14,978 bases of DNA from an uncultured Oscillospiraceae bacterium (GTDB lineage: Bacteria; Bacillota_A; Clostridia; Oscillospirales; Oscillospiraceae). Both the position numbers and the translations under genes were made by a program. Where the stretch lies: positions 1 to 14,978 of the forward strand of contig CAAEDK010000338.1 of the NCBI GenBank assembly GCA_900754605.1, read 5' to 3'. Positions 1 through 10,221 of the stretch are shown here, piece by piece. The notes under the pieces were generated by a model. The model was not told where the DNA came from and did no database searches. It saw only the letters and a list, made by a program, of their open reading frames with translations. Position 1 is the stretch's first letter, and the number at the start of each line of letters is the position of its first letter.

Positions 1-12
1 GACCCATTCGCG

Positions 13-94
13 GCCCCTTTAGGGGCGTTGTCCGTATTGTGCCCTTCTAGGGCTTACTCAAGCCCCCGGCTTAGCCGGGGGTCCTGACTGTCAA
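13..94 (+). mobile_element. Candidate right end of an IS200/IS605-type element (three hairpins)
   Basis: Three hairpins lie in about 70 bases: GCCCC/GGGGC (13-17 with 22-26), GCCCT/AGGGC (41-45 with 49-53) and the strong CCCCCGGC/GCCGGGGG (63-70 with 74-81, loop TTA). Nine bases after the last hairpin is TCAA (91-94). IS200/IS605 elements have no inverted terminal repeats; their right end is a subterminal hairpin followed within about ten bases by a short cleavage motif, which is TCAA in IS608. TnpB guide (omega) RNAs also end at this border and are hairpin rich. The transposase or tnpB gene would be left of the window, so the assignment is inferred from structure only. A terminator for an unseen upstream gene is the main alternative. 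Confidence 0.45.
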
Positions 95-106
95 TCGGGG
101 GAGGGG

Positions 107-652
107 TCACCACTGATTATACCCAAGGATCTCTTCCAACGGCTTGCGATCCTTCCGCTGGGCGGGGACGTCATGGGCAGGATAGCCGACGGCGATGGCC
201 AGACGGGCGGTGCGGTCCTCCGGAATGTGGAAGGCCCGGTGCATCTTTTCCTGGCTCATTACACCGATCATGCAGGTGCCAAGCCCAAGGGCGGTGGCCG
301 CATAGCACAGTCCCATCGCCGCCATGCCAATGTCCATCTGAGAGAAATACTGGGTGCCGTACCGCTCTCCCACACCGGGCTTGAGACGGGCCTTCTCCTC
401 ACAGATCAGGATGAAAGCGGGGACTTTATCCCCCCAGGGGCAGCCGGTGAGGCCATCGTCCACCAGGGCGTCCACCATTTTGGCCTTGGCCTCCGCCTCA
501 TCTACCACGATGAAATGCCAGGGCTGGGAGTTACATGCGCTGGGGGAGAGGCGGGCAGTATCTACCAGCCGGGTAAGCAGATCCCGAGGAACCGGCTTGG
601 GTGCGAAGGACCGGCAGCTCTTCCGCTGCTGCTGCAATGCTTCAAAATCCAT
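107..652 (-). CDS. Nitroreductase family protein (FMN-dependent)
   Basis: A 181-residue protein of the FMN-dependent nitroreductase family: cytoplasmic, usually homodimeric flavoenzymes that use NAD(P)H to reduce nitro groups, quinones or related substrates. Visible family features are the N-terminal RKSCRSF FMN phosphate-binding segment (residues 10-16), the ARLSPSACNSQPWHF core (33-47), the glycine-rich DIGMAAMGLCYAATALGLG helix in the middle, and the C-terminal AVGYPA followed by RKPLEEI. The length is normal for the short single-domain subfamily. The ATG at 652 is chosen because AAAGGAG lies just upstream and because the 18 additional residues of the longer reading frame are not family-like. 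It lies downstream of secA on the same strand but is separated by an inverted repeat, so it is probably expressed separately. The true substrate cannot be told from sequence. Confidence 0.88.
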   Translation of the reverse strand: MDFEALQQQRKSCRSFAPKPVPRDLLTRLVDTARLSPSACNSQPWHFIVVDEAEAKAKMVDALVDDGLTGCPWGDKVPAFILICEEKARLKPGVGERYGTQYFSQMDIGMAAMGLCYAATALGLGTCMIGVMSQEKMHRAFHIPEDRTARLAIAVGYPAHDVPAQRKDRKPLEEILGYNQW

Positions 653-712
653 AAAATCGCTCCTTTCCAACCTTTGCTGCTGTGGATGCGGGGGAAAAAC
701 GGGCATATACCC

Positions 713-747
713 AAGACGCAGGCGTTTTCAGAAAACGCCTGCGTCTT
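713..747 (-). terminator. Perfect 17-bp inverted repeat, probable secA terminator
   Basis: AAGACGCAGGCGTTTTC (713-729) is matched exactly by its reverse complement at 731-747. It begins 14 bases past the secA stop codon, where a terminator is expected. Neither strand has a long T run after the stem (about TT on the minus strand, TTT on the plus), so termination efficiency is uncertain. The T-rich part of the stem itself may contribute. Confidence 0.65.
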
Positions 748-761
748 TGCATATAGAGGAA

Positions 762-3518
<2,757 letters not shown>

Positions 3519-3621
3519 AAACACACCTCAATGTTGTAGCTCTTCTCTCAGAATCTATTTCCAGCGCCGTGCTTCTTACTGGGAAAGGCTGCCGATGGCA
3601 TACCTGGGCGCATTATGTTTT

Positions 3622-3630
3622 AGTATACCA
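3622..3630 (-). promoter_or_regulatory. Candidate extended -10 promoter for secA
   Basis: On the minus strand this reads TGG-TATACT, an extended -10 element, about 100 bases upstream of the secA start. No good -35 box is visible at the usual distance; an AT-rich T run sits near it. Predicted transcription start is near 3615. Confidence 0.45.
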
Positions 3631-3742
3631 TATTCACACGCCGGAAAAAAGAGCAAATTGTAAACTTCATACCACAATCTGACCAATTTTCCCGGCATTA
3701 TTCCGGAAATTCCGCCGTGTGTGTATAAATGTGCACCTGAGG

Positions 3743-3771
3743 TTGACATTCTGAGGGCTTTGTGGTAACGT
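3743..3771 (+). promoter_or_regulatory. Sigma-A promoter for the glycine riboswitch-symporter transcript
   Basis: A perfect -35 TTGACA (3743-3748) is followed after 17 bases by TAACGT (3766-3771), preceded by TG at 3763-3764. This makes an extended -10 that offsets the weak hexamer. The start would be near 3778, about 23 bases before the first aptamer stem. That leaves room for the leader strand known to form a kink-turn with the inter-aptamer linker in tandem glycine riboswitches. Confidence 0.7.
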
Positions 3772-3800
3772 ATGCAGTACAAATGAACAGGACAAACGAA

Positions 3801-3986
3801 GCGTGCAGGAAAAGTGCGGGTTTCCGCCTACCGAAGGAGTAACACTCTCAGGTGTCCGGCTTACTGAGCTGGGATGAGGACTGTACGTGGATGTGACTCT
3901 GGAGAATCTCGACGAACGAGTGCCGAAGGTGCAATGCGGGATTGGCTTACCCCTCCCGTAAATCTCTCAGGCAAAAGGACAGAGAC
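3801..3986 (+). promoter_or_regulatory. Tandem glycine riboswitch (two aptamers)
   Basis: Two consecutive glycine aptamers. Aptamer 1 is closed by CGTGCAG (3802-3808) with CTGTACG (3881-3887, one G-U pair). It has the P2 hairpin GCGG/CCGC, then CCGAAGGAGTAAC, and ends in GGATGAGGACTG. Aptamer 2 is closed by CTCTG (3897-3901) with CAGAG (3980-3984). It has a P2 hairpin CTCG/CGAG, then GCCGAAGGTGCAA, and the near-invariant CTCTCAGGCAAAAGGACAGAG core. The linker between them is only about nine bases (3888-3896), the usual tandem arrangement. The gene downstream is an AGCS sodium:alanine/glycine symporter, a known target of this riboswitch, so the transcript senses glycine. Whether glycine turns expression on or off cannot be read directly from the sequence. 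Confidence 0.94.
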
Positions 3987-4050
3987 GAAGAAAGCGCCCC
4001 TGCTGCGCCCGGATGGGCTTGGCCGGCGGGTGTTTTTTCCGCAATGTTTT

Positions 4051-4085
4051 CGGACCGTGGAGTATGCTCCCCGGTCTGTTTTTTT
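4051..4085 (+). terminator. Intrinsic terminator in the glycine riboswitch expression platform
   Basis: GACCG-T-GGAG pairs with CTCC-C-CGGTC around a TATG loop and is followed by seven T (4079-4085), directly ahead of the symporter ribosome binding site. A second T run (4033-4038) follows a weaker GC-rich fold at about 4006-4030. The leader therefore probably controls transcription elongation. I did not identify an unambiguous antiterminator. Confidence 0.8.
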
Positions 4086-4111
4086 GTTCAGAAAAGGAGA
4101 GGGATCAAATT

Positions 4112-5527
4112 ATGTTAGAGTCTTTGGAAGCGGCACTGTACCCCGTTGTAGTAAACATCAATACCTATTTGTCCAGCTATATTCTGGTCTTTTTGCTCAT
4201 CGGTGTGGGCTTGTTTTACAGTGTCCGCACCCGCTTTGTACAGGTCCGCTGTTTTGGAGAGGGAATTCGGAAGGTGTTCGGCAACCTGACCCTGCGGGGC
4301 GGGAAGCAGGAGCATGGAATGAGTTCCTTCCAGGCCCTGGCCACTGCCATTGCCGCCCAGGTGGGTACCGGTAACATTGTGGGCTCCGCAGGCGCCATTC
4401 TGGCCGGCGGCCCCGGTGCCATCTTCTGGATGTGGGTCATTGCATTCTTTGGCATGGCGACTATTTATGCAGAGGCTACTCTGGCCATTGAGACCCGTCA
4501 GAAGGACTCAGACGGCTCTTATCGCGGCGGTCCAGTGTATTACATCACCTCTGCATTCGAGGGTGGCTTTGGTAAGTTCTTGGCTGGTTTCTTTGCCATT
4601 GCCATTATCTTGGCCCTTGGCTTCATGGGCTGTATGGTGCAGTCAAACTCCATCGGCTCTACCTTCCAGACCGCCTTCGGTGTGCCCTCCTGGATCGTGG
4701 GCATCGTGCTGGTGGTGATCTGCGGCTTCATCTTTGTGGGCGGTGTGCAGCGCCTGGCTGCTGTGACTGAGAAAATCGTCCCTGTTATGGCAGCCATCTT
4801 CCTGTTGGGGGCTCTGGGCGTTCTGATCGCACGGATCCAGTATATCCCGGCTACCTTTGCGATGATCTTCCAGTATGCGTTTCAACCTCAGGCCATTATT
4901 GGCGGCTCTGTAGGCGCTGCGCTCAAGGCGGCCATCAGCCAGGGTGCAAAGCGCGGCCTGTTTTCCAATGAGGCTGGTATGGGCTCCACTCCTCATGCAC
5001 ATGCCCAGGCCAATGTATCGGATCCCCATGACCAGGGTGTGGTGGCTATGATCGGTGTATTTATGGACACCTTCGTGGTGCTCACCCTCAATGCCCTGGT
5101 CATCATCTCCACCCTGTATACGGAGGGCGGCCCTCTGGCTGAGTGCGGTGCTGCTGCGGCCTCTACCACTCTGACCAACACCAACCTGGCACAGTCTGCC
5201 TTCGGTGTCGTCTTTGGAGCAGAAGCTGGCGCCATGTTTGTGGCGGTCTGCCTGTTCTTCTTCGCATTCTCCACGGTGCTTAGTTGGAATCTGTTTGGTA
5301 AGATCAATGTTGTCTACCTGTTCGGAAAGAAGGCGGTCCCCGTCTATTCCGTCATTGCCCTGGTATTCATCTTCATGGGTACTCTGATGTCCAACACGCT
5401 GGTGTGGGAGCTGACGGATATGTTTAACAATCTGATGGTCATTCCAAACGCTATTGCACTGTTTGCACTTTCCAATGTTGTAGTTCGGGTGTCCAATCGA
5501 AAGAAAGCGGCGGGGAAAGATGTATGA
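4112..5527 (+). CDS. Sodium:alanine/glycine symporter (AGCS family)
   Basis: A 471-residue multi-spanning inner-membrane transporter of the amino acid:cation (alanine or glycine:sodium) symporter family. Family signatures are the ALATAIAAQVGTGNIVG segment followed by GGPGAIFWMWV (residues 76-109), GGPVYYI (139-145), the central SNEAGMGSTPHAHA block (285-298), and the late FSTVLSWN segment (386-393). Hydrophobic stretches run through most of the rest, with a short basic C-terminus. The ATG at 4112 follows AAGGAGAGGG at a good distance. An in-frame extension upstream runs through the terminator hairpin and is not coding. It is monocistronic behind a tandem glycine riboswitch, which makes glycine the likely physiological substrate and regulator, although the family also carries alanine. 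Confidence 0.95.
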   Translation: MLESLEAALYPVVVNINTYLSSYILVFLLIGVGLFYSVRTRFVQVRCFGEGIRKVFGNLTLRGGKQEHGMSSFQALATAIAAQVGTGNIVGSAGAILAGGPGAIFWMWVIAFFGMATIYAEATLAIETRQKDSDGSYRGGPVYYITSAFEGGFGKFLAGFFAIAIILALGFMGCMVQSNSIGSTFQTAFGVPSWIVGIVLVVICGFIFVGGVQRLAAVTEKIVPVMAAIFLLGALGVLIARIQYIPATFAMIFQYAFQPQAIIGGSVGAALKAAISQGAKRGLFSNEAGMGSTPHAHAQANVSDPHDQGVVAMIGVFMDTFVVLTLNALVIISTLYTEGGPLAECGAAAASTTLTNTNLAQSAFGVVFGAEAGAMFVAVCLFFFAFSTVLSWNLFGKINVVYLFGKKAVPVYSVIALVFIFMGTLMSNTLVWELTDMFNNLMVIPNAIALFALSNVVVRVSNRKKAAGKDV

Positions 5528-5595
5528 GCAGACGGAAAGTCTGATTGTCATGATACCCATTTCCATCAGTTTATCTTTGTGAAAAACGCTGAAAG

Positions 5596-5628
5596 AGCGC
5601 TCCGCCCCTTGACAAGGGGCGGAGCGCT
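5596..5628. repeat. Perfect 15-bp GC-rich inverted repeat after the symporter gene
   Basis: AGCGCTCCGCCCCTT (5596-5610), three bases GAC, then the exact reverse complement (5614-5628). Its position about 70 bases past the symporter stop suggests a terminator, but no T run follows on the plus strand. A small CAGAC/GTCTG hairpin also sits just after the stop codon. The loop and inner stem contain TTGACA, the -35 box proposed for the pfl operon. It could be a terminator, a promoter-embedded operator, or both. Confidence 0.75.
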
Positions 5629-5638
5629 GATGTATTCT
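5609..5638 (+). promoter_or_regulatory. Candidate promoter of the ZTP riboswitch-pflAB operon
   Basis: TTGACA (5609-5614), an 18-base spacer, then TATTCT (5633-5638, four of six consensus). The predicted start is near 5645, exactly at the first base pairs of the ZTP aptamer, which supports this placement. The -35 lies in the loop of the inverted repeat at 5596-5628. Confidence 0.6.
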
Positions 5639-5644
5639 GAGCGC

Positions 5645-5742
5645 GGATCATATGACTGACGGAAGTGGTGGAACCACGGGGAGTATGATCGTCAGTATGC
5701 CGACCGTCTGGGCGCCGAGAGGCCCGGAGGGGCGGCTTTTTT
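5645..5742 (+). promoter_or_regulatory. ZTP riboswitch (pfl motif)
   Basis: Aptamer for ZTP/ZMP (AICAR phosphates), which build up when 10-formyl-tetrahydrofolate is scarce. Visible parts are P1 GATCATA (5646-5652) with TATGATC (5684-5690), the internal-loop strand GACTGACGG, the P2 hairpin GTGG/CCAC (5665-5668 with 5674-5677), the conserved GGGGAG after it, and the second half GCCGACCGTCTGGGC. The pseudoknot pairs GACGG (5658-5662) with CCGTC (5704-5708). In the common version of the motif this is GGCG with CGCC, so the change here is compensatory. It directly precedes pflA and pflB, the association for which the motif was first named. Confidence 0.92.
5699..5742 (+). terminator. Terminator of the ZTP riboswitch
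   Basis: GCCG-ACC-GTCT-GGGC (from 5699) folds back on GCCC-GGA-GGGG-CGGC (to 5736), followed by six T (5737-5742). It shares its 5' arm with the aptamer's 3' half, including the pseudoknot strand. Ligand binding should therefore prevent terminator formation and allow pflA-pflB transcription, as described for other ZTP riboswitches. Confidence 0.85.
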
Positions 5743-5788
5743 GCGCCCTTTTTTGGCAAATCCCGTTTTTCAGAACAGGAGGGATCTT

Positions 5789-6505
5789 TTGACCGGACAT
5801 ATCCATTCCATGGAGAGCATGGGGCTGGTGGACGGCCCGGGGGTGCGCTGTGTAGTATTTCTTCAAGGCTGCCCTCTTCGGTGTCTCTATTGCCACAATC
5901 CGGATACTCAACCAGTAGAGAGAGGAGAGGCGGTAGAGCCGGACGATCTGGTCCGGCGGCTGCTGCGCTTTCGACCTTACTTTGACCGTTCCGGCGGTGG
6001 GGTGACTTTTTCCGGTGGGGAGCCGCTGCTCCAGCCGGAGTTTCTGGCGGAGTGCCTGGCACGGCTCCAGAGTGCCGGGATCCATACCTGCCTGGACACC
6101 TCCGGGGCGGGCCTGGGGGAGTATAAGGACATCCTGAACCACACAGACCTAGTCCTCTACGATGTGAAGCACGAGGTTCCAGAGGAATATCAGAGGGTGA
6201 CAGGACGCTCTATGGAGCGGACACTGGACTTTGTGGAGGCCGTGCGCCGGGCGGGAACGCCCATGTGGGTGCGCCATGTGGTGGTCCCCGGGTTCACCGA
6301 TCAAACAGAGCATCTGGCTGCCCTGCGGAGGTATGTGGACACTCTCCCCAATGTGCGGAGGGTAGAACTGCTCCCCTTCCACAAGCTGGGGGCGGAGAAA
6401 TACCGGGGGCTGGGTCGGTCCGACCCCCTGGCGGAGGTTCCCGCCATGGATCCGGAGCTGTGCCGTCAGCTGCAGGAACGCTGGTTTTCAGATTTGAACG
6501 GGTAA
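5789..6505 (+). CDS. pflA: Pyruvate formate-lyase activating enzyme (radical SAM)
   Basis: A 238-residue radical SAM enzyme that uses S-adenosylmethionine and a [4Fe-4S] cluster to place the glycyl radical on PflB. The cluster motif is CPLRCLYC (C28, C32, C35). The SAM-binding GGE is in FSGGEPL (76-78). The N-terminus GHIHSMESMGLVDGPGVR matches the known start of PflA proteins. The start is a TTG at 5789, six bases after AGGAGGG; there is no suitably placed ATG, and a longer frame would begin inside the riboswitch terminator. The length is close to E. coli PflA (246). It lies 60 bases ahead of pflB in one operon, with the activase first, the reverse of the E. coli order. Confidence 0.95.
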   Translation: MTGHIHSMESMGLVDGPGVRCVVFLQGCPLRCLYCHNPDTQPVERGEAVEPDDLVRRLLRFRPYFDRSGGGVTFSGGEPLLQPEFLAECLARLQSAGIHTCLDTSGAGLGEYKDILNHTDLVLYDVKHEVPEEYQRVTGRSMERTLDFVEAVRRAGTPMWVRHVVVPGFTDQTEHLAALRRYVDTLPNVRRVELLPFHKLGAEKYRGLGRSDPLAEVPAMDPELCRQLQERWFSDLNG

Positions 6506-6565
6506 AATCGATAGCAACCGAAATTGAATGATAATGATTGTAGATGTATAGAGGAGGATTTTATC

Positions 6566-8803
6566 ATGGTGATGCAGGATCAGGCGTGGAACGGCTTTGC
6601 CGCTGGCGAGTGGCAGCGCTCCATTGATGTACGTTCCTTTATTCAGAAGAACTGGACCCCTTATTTAGGGGATGATGCCTTTTTGGCTGGCCCTACCCAG
6701 CGCACGAAAGCGGTTTGGGAGCGGTGTGAGGAGCTGCTGCTTCAGGAACTGAAAAACGGGATCCTGGATGTGGATACCCACCGGGTGTCCGGCATCGACA
6801 ACTACGCTCCCGGCTATATCGACAAAGAGAATGAGGTCATTGTTGGCCTTCAGACGGATGCTCCCTTGAAGCGTATCGTCAACCTGTATGGCGGCACCCG
6901 TATGGCCAAGTCCGCCCTGGAGCAGTACGGCTATCAGCTGGACCCGGAGATCGAGGCCCACTTCACCGAGTATCGCAAGACCCACAATGAGGGCGTCTTT
7001 GACGCCTATCCGGAACGCACCCGGGCCGCCCGCCACGCGGGCCTGCTCACCGGCCTGCCGGACGCCTATGGACGGGGCCGCATCATCGGTGACTACCGCC
7101 GGGTGGCTCTGTACGGAGTGGATCGCTTGATCGAGTGCAAGAAGCAGGATCTGGAGGAGCTGGACGGCCCCATGGGGGAAGATCGCATCCGCCTGCGGGA
7201 GGAGGTCTCTGAGCAGATCCGCGCCCTGGGGAAGATGAAGGATATGGCCTCCCGCTATGGGGTGGACCTGTCCAAGCCCGCTGCAAACGCCCATGACGCC
7301 ATCCAGGCTCTGTATATGGCTTATCTGGCCGGAATCAAGGAGAACAATGGAGCGGCTACCTCCCTGGGCCGCACCTCCACCTTTGTGGACATCTATCTCC
7401 AGCGGGATCTGGAGAATGGGGTCATCACCGAGGAGGAGGCCCAGGAGCTGGTGGATCAGTTTATCATCAAACTGCGTCTGGTACGTCACCTGCGTACCCC
7501 GGAGTACAACGAGCTCTTTGGCGGTGACCCCACCTGGGTCACTGAGTCCATCGGCGGCATGAGCATCGGGGGAAAGACTCTGGTCACCCGCACCTCCTTC
7601 CGCTATCTTCACACCCTCACCAACCTGGGCAGCGCGCCCGAACCCAACCTCACCGTCCTCTGGTCCGAGCATCTGCCCGAGGGCTTTAAGCGCTACTGCG
7701 CCAAGATGTCCATTGCAACTGATTCCATTCAGTATGAAAATGATGATGTAATGCGTCCTGTATATGGAGACGACTACGCCATCGCCTGCTGTGTGTCCGC
7801 TATGGCGGTGGGGAAGCAGATGCAGTTCTTTGGGGCACGGTGCAATATTGCCAAGTGCCTTCTGTACGCCATCAACGGCGGCGTGGATGAGCGGTCTGGT
7901 GCCCAGATCGTTCCCGGCATCCAGCCCATCACCGACGAGGTGCTGGACTATGAGAAGGTCCGGGAGAACTACAACAAGGTGCTGGCCTATGCCGCCGAGC
8001 TGTATGCCGACACGGTGAACATCATCCACTATATGCATGATAAGTACGCCTATGAGGCAAGCCAGATGGCCCTCCATGACACCAAGGTGGAGCGCCTGAC
8101 TGCCTTCGGCATCGCGGGTCTGTCTGTGGCTGCCGATTCCCTCTCTGCCATCCGATATGCCAAGGTACGTCCCATCCGCAACGAGCAGGGGATCGCCGTC
8201 GATTTTGTTACGGAGGGTGATTTCCCCAAGTATGGAAACGATGATGACCGGGCGGACGACGAGGCAATCTATGTGGTGCGTACCTTCTCCCAGGAACTGA
8301 AGAAGCACCCCCTGTACCGGGATGCCAAGCACACCCTGTCCGCCCTGACCATCACCTCCAATGTGATGTACGGGAAAAAGACCGGCTCCACCCCGGACGG
8401 CCGCAAGCTGGGTGAGCCTCTGGCCCCTGGAGCCAACCCCATGCATGGCCGTGATGTGAACGGGGCCCTGGCCAGCTTGAACTCTGTGGCCAAGATTCCC
8501 TATCGGGATGTGTGTCAGGACGGAGTCTCCAACACCTTCTCCATTGTCCCCGAGGCTCTGGGCAAGGATGAGACGCAGCGGGAGAGTAACCTGGTCTCCA
8601 TTCTGGACGGCTACTTCTGCCAGGGGGCCCACCATCTGAACGTGAACGTCCTCCGGCGGGAGACCCTCATCGATGCTATGGAGCATCCCGAGCAGTACCC
8701 CAGCCTGACCATCCGGGTATCTGGTTATGCAGTGAATTTCAGCCGCCTGTCCCGGGAGCAGCAACTGGAGGTTATCCAGCGTACCTTCCACAGTTCTATC
8801 TAA
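6566..8803 (+). CDS. pflB: Formate C-acetyltransferase (pyruvate formate-lyase)
   Basis: A 745-residue glycyl-radical enzyme converting pyruvate and CoA to acetyl-CoA and formate, the anaerobic alternative to pyruvate dehydrogenase. The catalytic cysteine pair is C408-C409 in [12 protein letters not shown], followed by [12 protein letters not shown]. The radical glycine is G720 in RVSGYAVNF, 25 residues from the end as in E. coli PflB (760 residues). These residues mark true PFL rather than glycerol dehydratase or choline lyase relatives. The ATG at 6566 follows GAGGAGG by eight bases; another ATG two codons later is possible. The upstream ZTP riboswitch links expression to the folate one-carbon pool, which formate can feed through formate-tetrahydrofolate ligase. 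Confidence 0.98.
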   Translation: MVMQDQAWNGFAAGEWQRSIDVRSFIQKNWTPYLGDDAFLAGPTQRTKAVWERCEELLLQELKNGILDVDTHRVSGIDNYAPGYIDKENEVIVGLQTDAPLKRIVNLYGGTRMAKSALEQYGYQLDPEIEAHFTEYRKTHNEGVFDAYPERTRAARHAGLLTGLPDAYGRGRIIGDYRRVALYGVDRLIECKKQDLEELDGPMGEDRIRLREEVSEQIRALGKMKDMASRYGVDLSKPAANAHDAIQALYMAYLAGIKENNGAATSLGRTSTFVDIYLQRDLENGVITEEEAQELVDQFIIKLRLVRHLRTPEYNELFGGDPTWVTESIGGMSIGGKTLVTRTSFRYLHTLTNLGSAPEPNLTVLWSEHLPEGFKRYCAKMSIATDSIQYENDDVMRPVYGDDYAIACCVSAMAVGKQMQFFGARCNIAKCLLYAINGGVDERSGAQIVPGIQPITDEVLDYEKVRENYNKVLAYAAELYADTVNIIHYMHDKYAYEASQMALHDTKVERLTAFGIAGLSVAADSLSAIRYAKVRPIRNEQGIAVDFVTEGDFPKYGNDDDRADDEAIYVVRTFSQELKKHPLYRDAKHTLSALTITSNVMYGKKTGSTPDGRKLGEPLAPGANPMHGRDVNGALASLNSVAKIPYRDVCQDGVSNTFSIVPEALGKDETQRESNLVSILDGYFCQGAHHLNVNVLRRETLIDAMEHPEQYPSLTIRVSGYAVNFSRLSREQQLEVIQRTFHSSI

Positions 8804-8840
8804 CCGGGAAATGCGGTAAGATAGATCCATAACTCAATAA

Positions 8841-8880
8841 AAATATGGCATCCAAACTCTGTTTGGATGCCATATTTTTT
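8841..8880. terminator. Bidirectional intrinsic terminator between pflB and obg
   Basis: AAATATGGCATCCAAAC (8841-8857), loop TCT, and its exact complement (8861-8877), ending in a run of six T on the plus strand. On the minus strand the stem ends in five T. It serves the convergent genes pflB (plus) and obg (minus). Confidence 0.92.
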
Positions 8881-8907
8881 GCAGTACTATAAATAGAACA
8901 GGCCGGC

Positions 8908-10188
8908 TCAGCGCTGGTACTCGAACTCCAGGTCATACAGAGAGACGATGTCGCCGTCCTGAATACCCATGGCTTCCAGTTTGTCGAACAGACCGGACTC
9001 ACGAAGCTTGCGGTCGAACCAGTTGCGGCTCTCAAAGTCGCCGAAGTTGACGTTGGACATTAGGTGCTGGAGCCAGGGGGCCTCCACCACCCAGGTGTCG
9101 TCATACTTCTCGATGGAGACCTCGCCGGAGGTGTCTACCTCGGGGGGACGCTCCACATAGGTGGGCTCATATACCGCCACAGGGGGCAGCTGGGCCAGTT
9201 CCTGGGCGGCCTTCTTGACCAGCTCCCGAGTGCCTTGGTGGGCTGCGGCAGAGATCTCAAACAGTTCCAGTCCCAGGGACTCAACGTGGGCGCGGAGCTT
9301 GTCCAGCAGGGCGGGGTCTGTCATGATGTCCGTCTTATTGGCGGCCACGATCATCTTGCGGGAGGCCAGTTCGGGGGAGTACTGCTTCAGTTCAGCGTTG
9401 ATGGCCTCGAAGTCCTCCACCGGGTCCCGGCCCTCGCTGCCGGAGACGTCCACCACATGGATGAGCAGGCGGCAGCGGTCGATGTGGCGCAGAAAGTCGT
9501 GGCCCAGACCTGCGCCGTCAGCGGCGCCCTCGATGATGCCGGGGATATCCGCCATGACGAAGGAGACGCCCTCCTCCACATACACCACGCCCAGGTTGGG
9601 GAAGAGGGTGGTGAAATGGTAGTTGGCGATCTTGGGCTGGGCCCGGCTGACCACACTGAGCAGAGTAGACTTACCCACATTGGGGAAACCTACCAGTCCC
9701 ACATCAGCCAGCAGTTTCAGTTCCAGAACAACCTCGCGGCTCTCGCCGGGGTAGCCCGCCTTGGCGAAACGGGGGACCTGTCTAGTGGGGGTGGCGAAGT
9801 GCTGGTTGCCCCAGCCGCCACGGCCGCCGCGGCAGAGGATGAAGGGGGCATCATCCGACATGTCGTGGATGATCTCCTGGGTGGCGGCGTCCCGGATGAT
9901 GGTGCCTCTGGGAACCCGCAGAACAAGGTCTGCGCCGTTTCTTCCGGTGCAGCGCTTGCCGCCGCCATCTGTGCCGTTGGCGGCGGTGTATTTGCGCTTA
10001 TAACGGAAGTCCATCAAGGTGGACATGTGATCATCCACCGTGACCACTACGTTGCCGCCGCGGCCGCCATCGCCGCCGTCTGGGCCGCCAGCGGCCACAT
10101 ATTTTTCCCGATGGAAGGAGACCACGCCGTTGCCGCCGTTGCCGGAGCGGACGGTGATCTTTGCGGTATCTACAAAGGGTGCTGCCAT
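8908..10188 (-). CDS. obg: GTPase Obg (CgtA)
   Basis: A 426-residue GTPase that associates with the 50S subunit and acts in late ribosome assembly and stress control. It has the glycine-rich Obg fold at residues 1-160 (SGNGGNGVVSFHREKY, GGPDGGDGGRGGNV). The GTPase domain has G1 GFPNVGKS (167-174), DIPG (214-217), NKTD (284-287) and SAA (313-315). A C-terminal OCT domain covers about 350-426, as in the Firmicute proteins. The ATG at 10188 follows AAGGAGG. It is the last gene of a cluster rplU-prp-rpmA-PPC-obg; rplU-rpmA-obg neighbourhood is widely conserved in bacteria. Confidence 0.97.
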   Translation of the reverse strand: MAAPFVDTAKITVRSGNGGNGVVSFHREKYVAAGGPDGGDGGRGGNVVVTVDDHMSTLMDFRYKRKYTAANGTDGGGKRCTGRNGADLVLRVPRGTIIRDAATQEIIHDMSDDAPFILCRGGRGGWGNQHFATPTRQVPRFAKAGYPGESREVVLELKLLADVGLVGFPNVGKSTLLSVVSRAQPKIANYHFTTLFPNLGVVYVEEGVSFVMADIPGIIEGAADGAGLGHDFLRHIDRCRLLIHVVDVSGSEGRDPVEDFEAINAELKQYSPELASRKMIVAANKTDIMTDPALLDKLRAHVESLGLELFEISAAAHQGTRELVKKAAQELAQLPPVAVYEPTYVERPPEVDTSGEVSIEKYDDTWVVEAPWLQHLMSNVNFGDFESRNWFDRKLRESGLFDKLEAMGIQDGDIVSLYDLEFEYQR

Positions 10189-10221
10189 ACAAAACGCCTC
10201 CTTACAGTGTGATGTTTCGGT

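Noticed and set aside
3576..3782. Small minus-strand open frame in the secA-symporter intergenic region
   Set aside because: It overlaps the promoters on both strands, has no good ribosome binding site and no family resemblance.
3874..4374. Open frame running through the glycine riboswitch into the symporter
   Set aside because: It overlaps the structured RNA and the correct symporter frame; the riboswitch and the symporter start at 4112 explain the region.
4643..5566. Minus-strand open frame of about 300 codons opposite the symporter
   Set aside because: Histidine- and glutamine-rich translation typical of the reverse of a membrane protein gene; no start signals.
5546..5577. Alternative pfl promoter TTGTCA with TTTATC
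   Set aside because: The spacer is 19 bases, both boxes are weak, and the transcript would contain the 15-bp hairpin before the riboswitch; the 5609-5638 promoter fits the aptamer start better.
5577..5586. TTGTGAAAAA, resembling half of a Rex operator ahead of the pfl operon
   Set aside because: Only one half-site is present; the facing TTCACAA half is missing, so it is not supported as a redox-sensor site.
6665..8830. Minus-strand open frame of about 720 codons opposite pflB
   Set aside because: Antisense shadow of a certain gene; it also reaches close to the bidirectional terminator and lacks any recognisable domain.
9064..10212. Plus-strand open frame of about 380 codons opposite obg
   Set aside because: Antisense shadow; the glycine/histidine/alanine-rich translation reflects the Obg glycine-rich domain read backwards.
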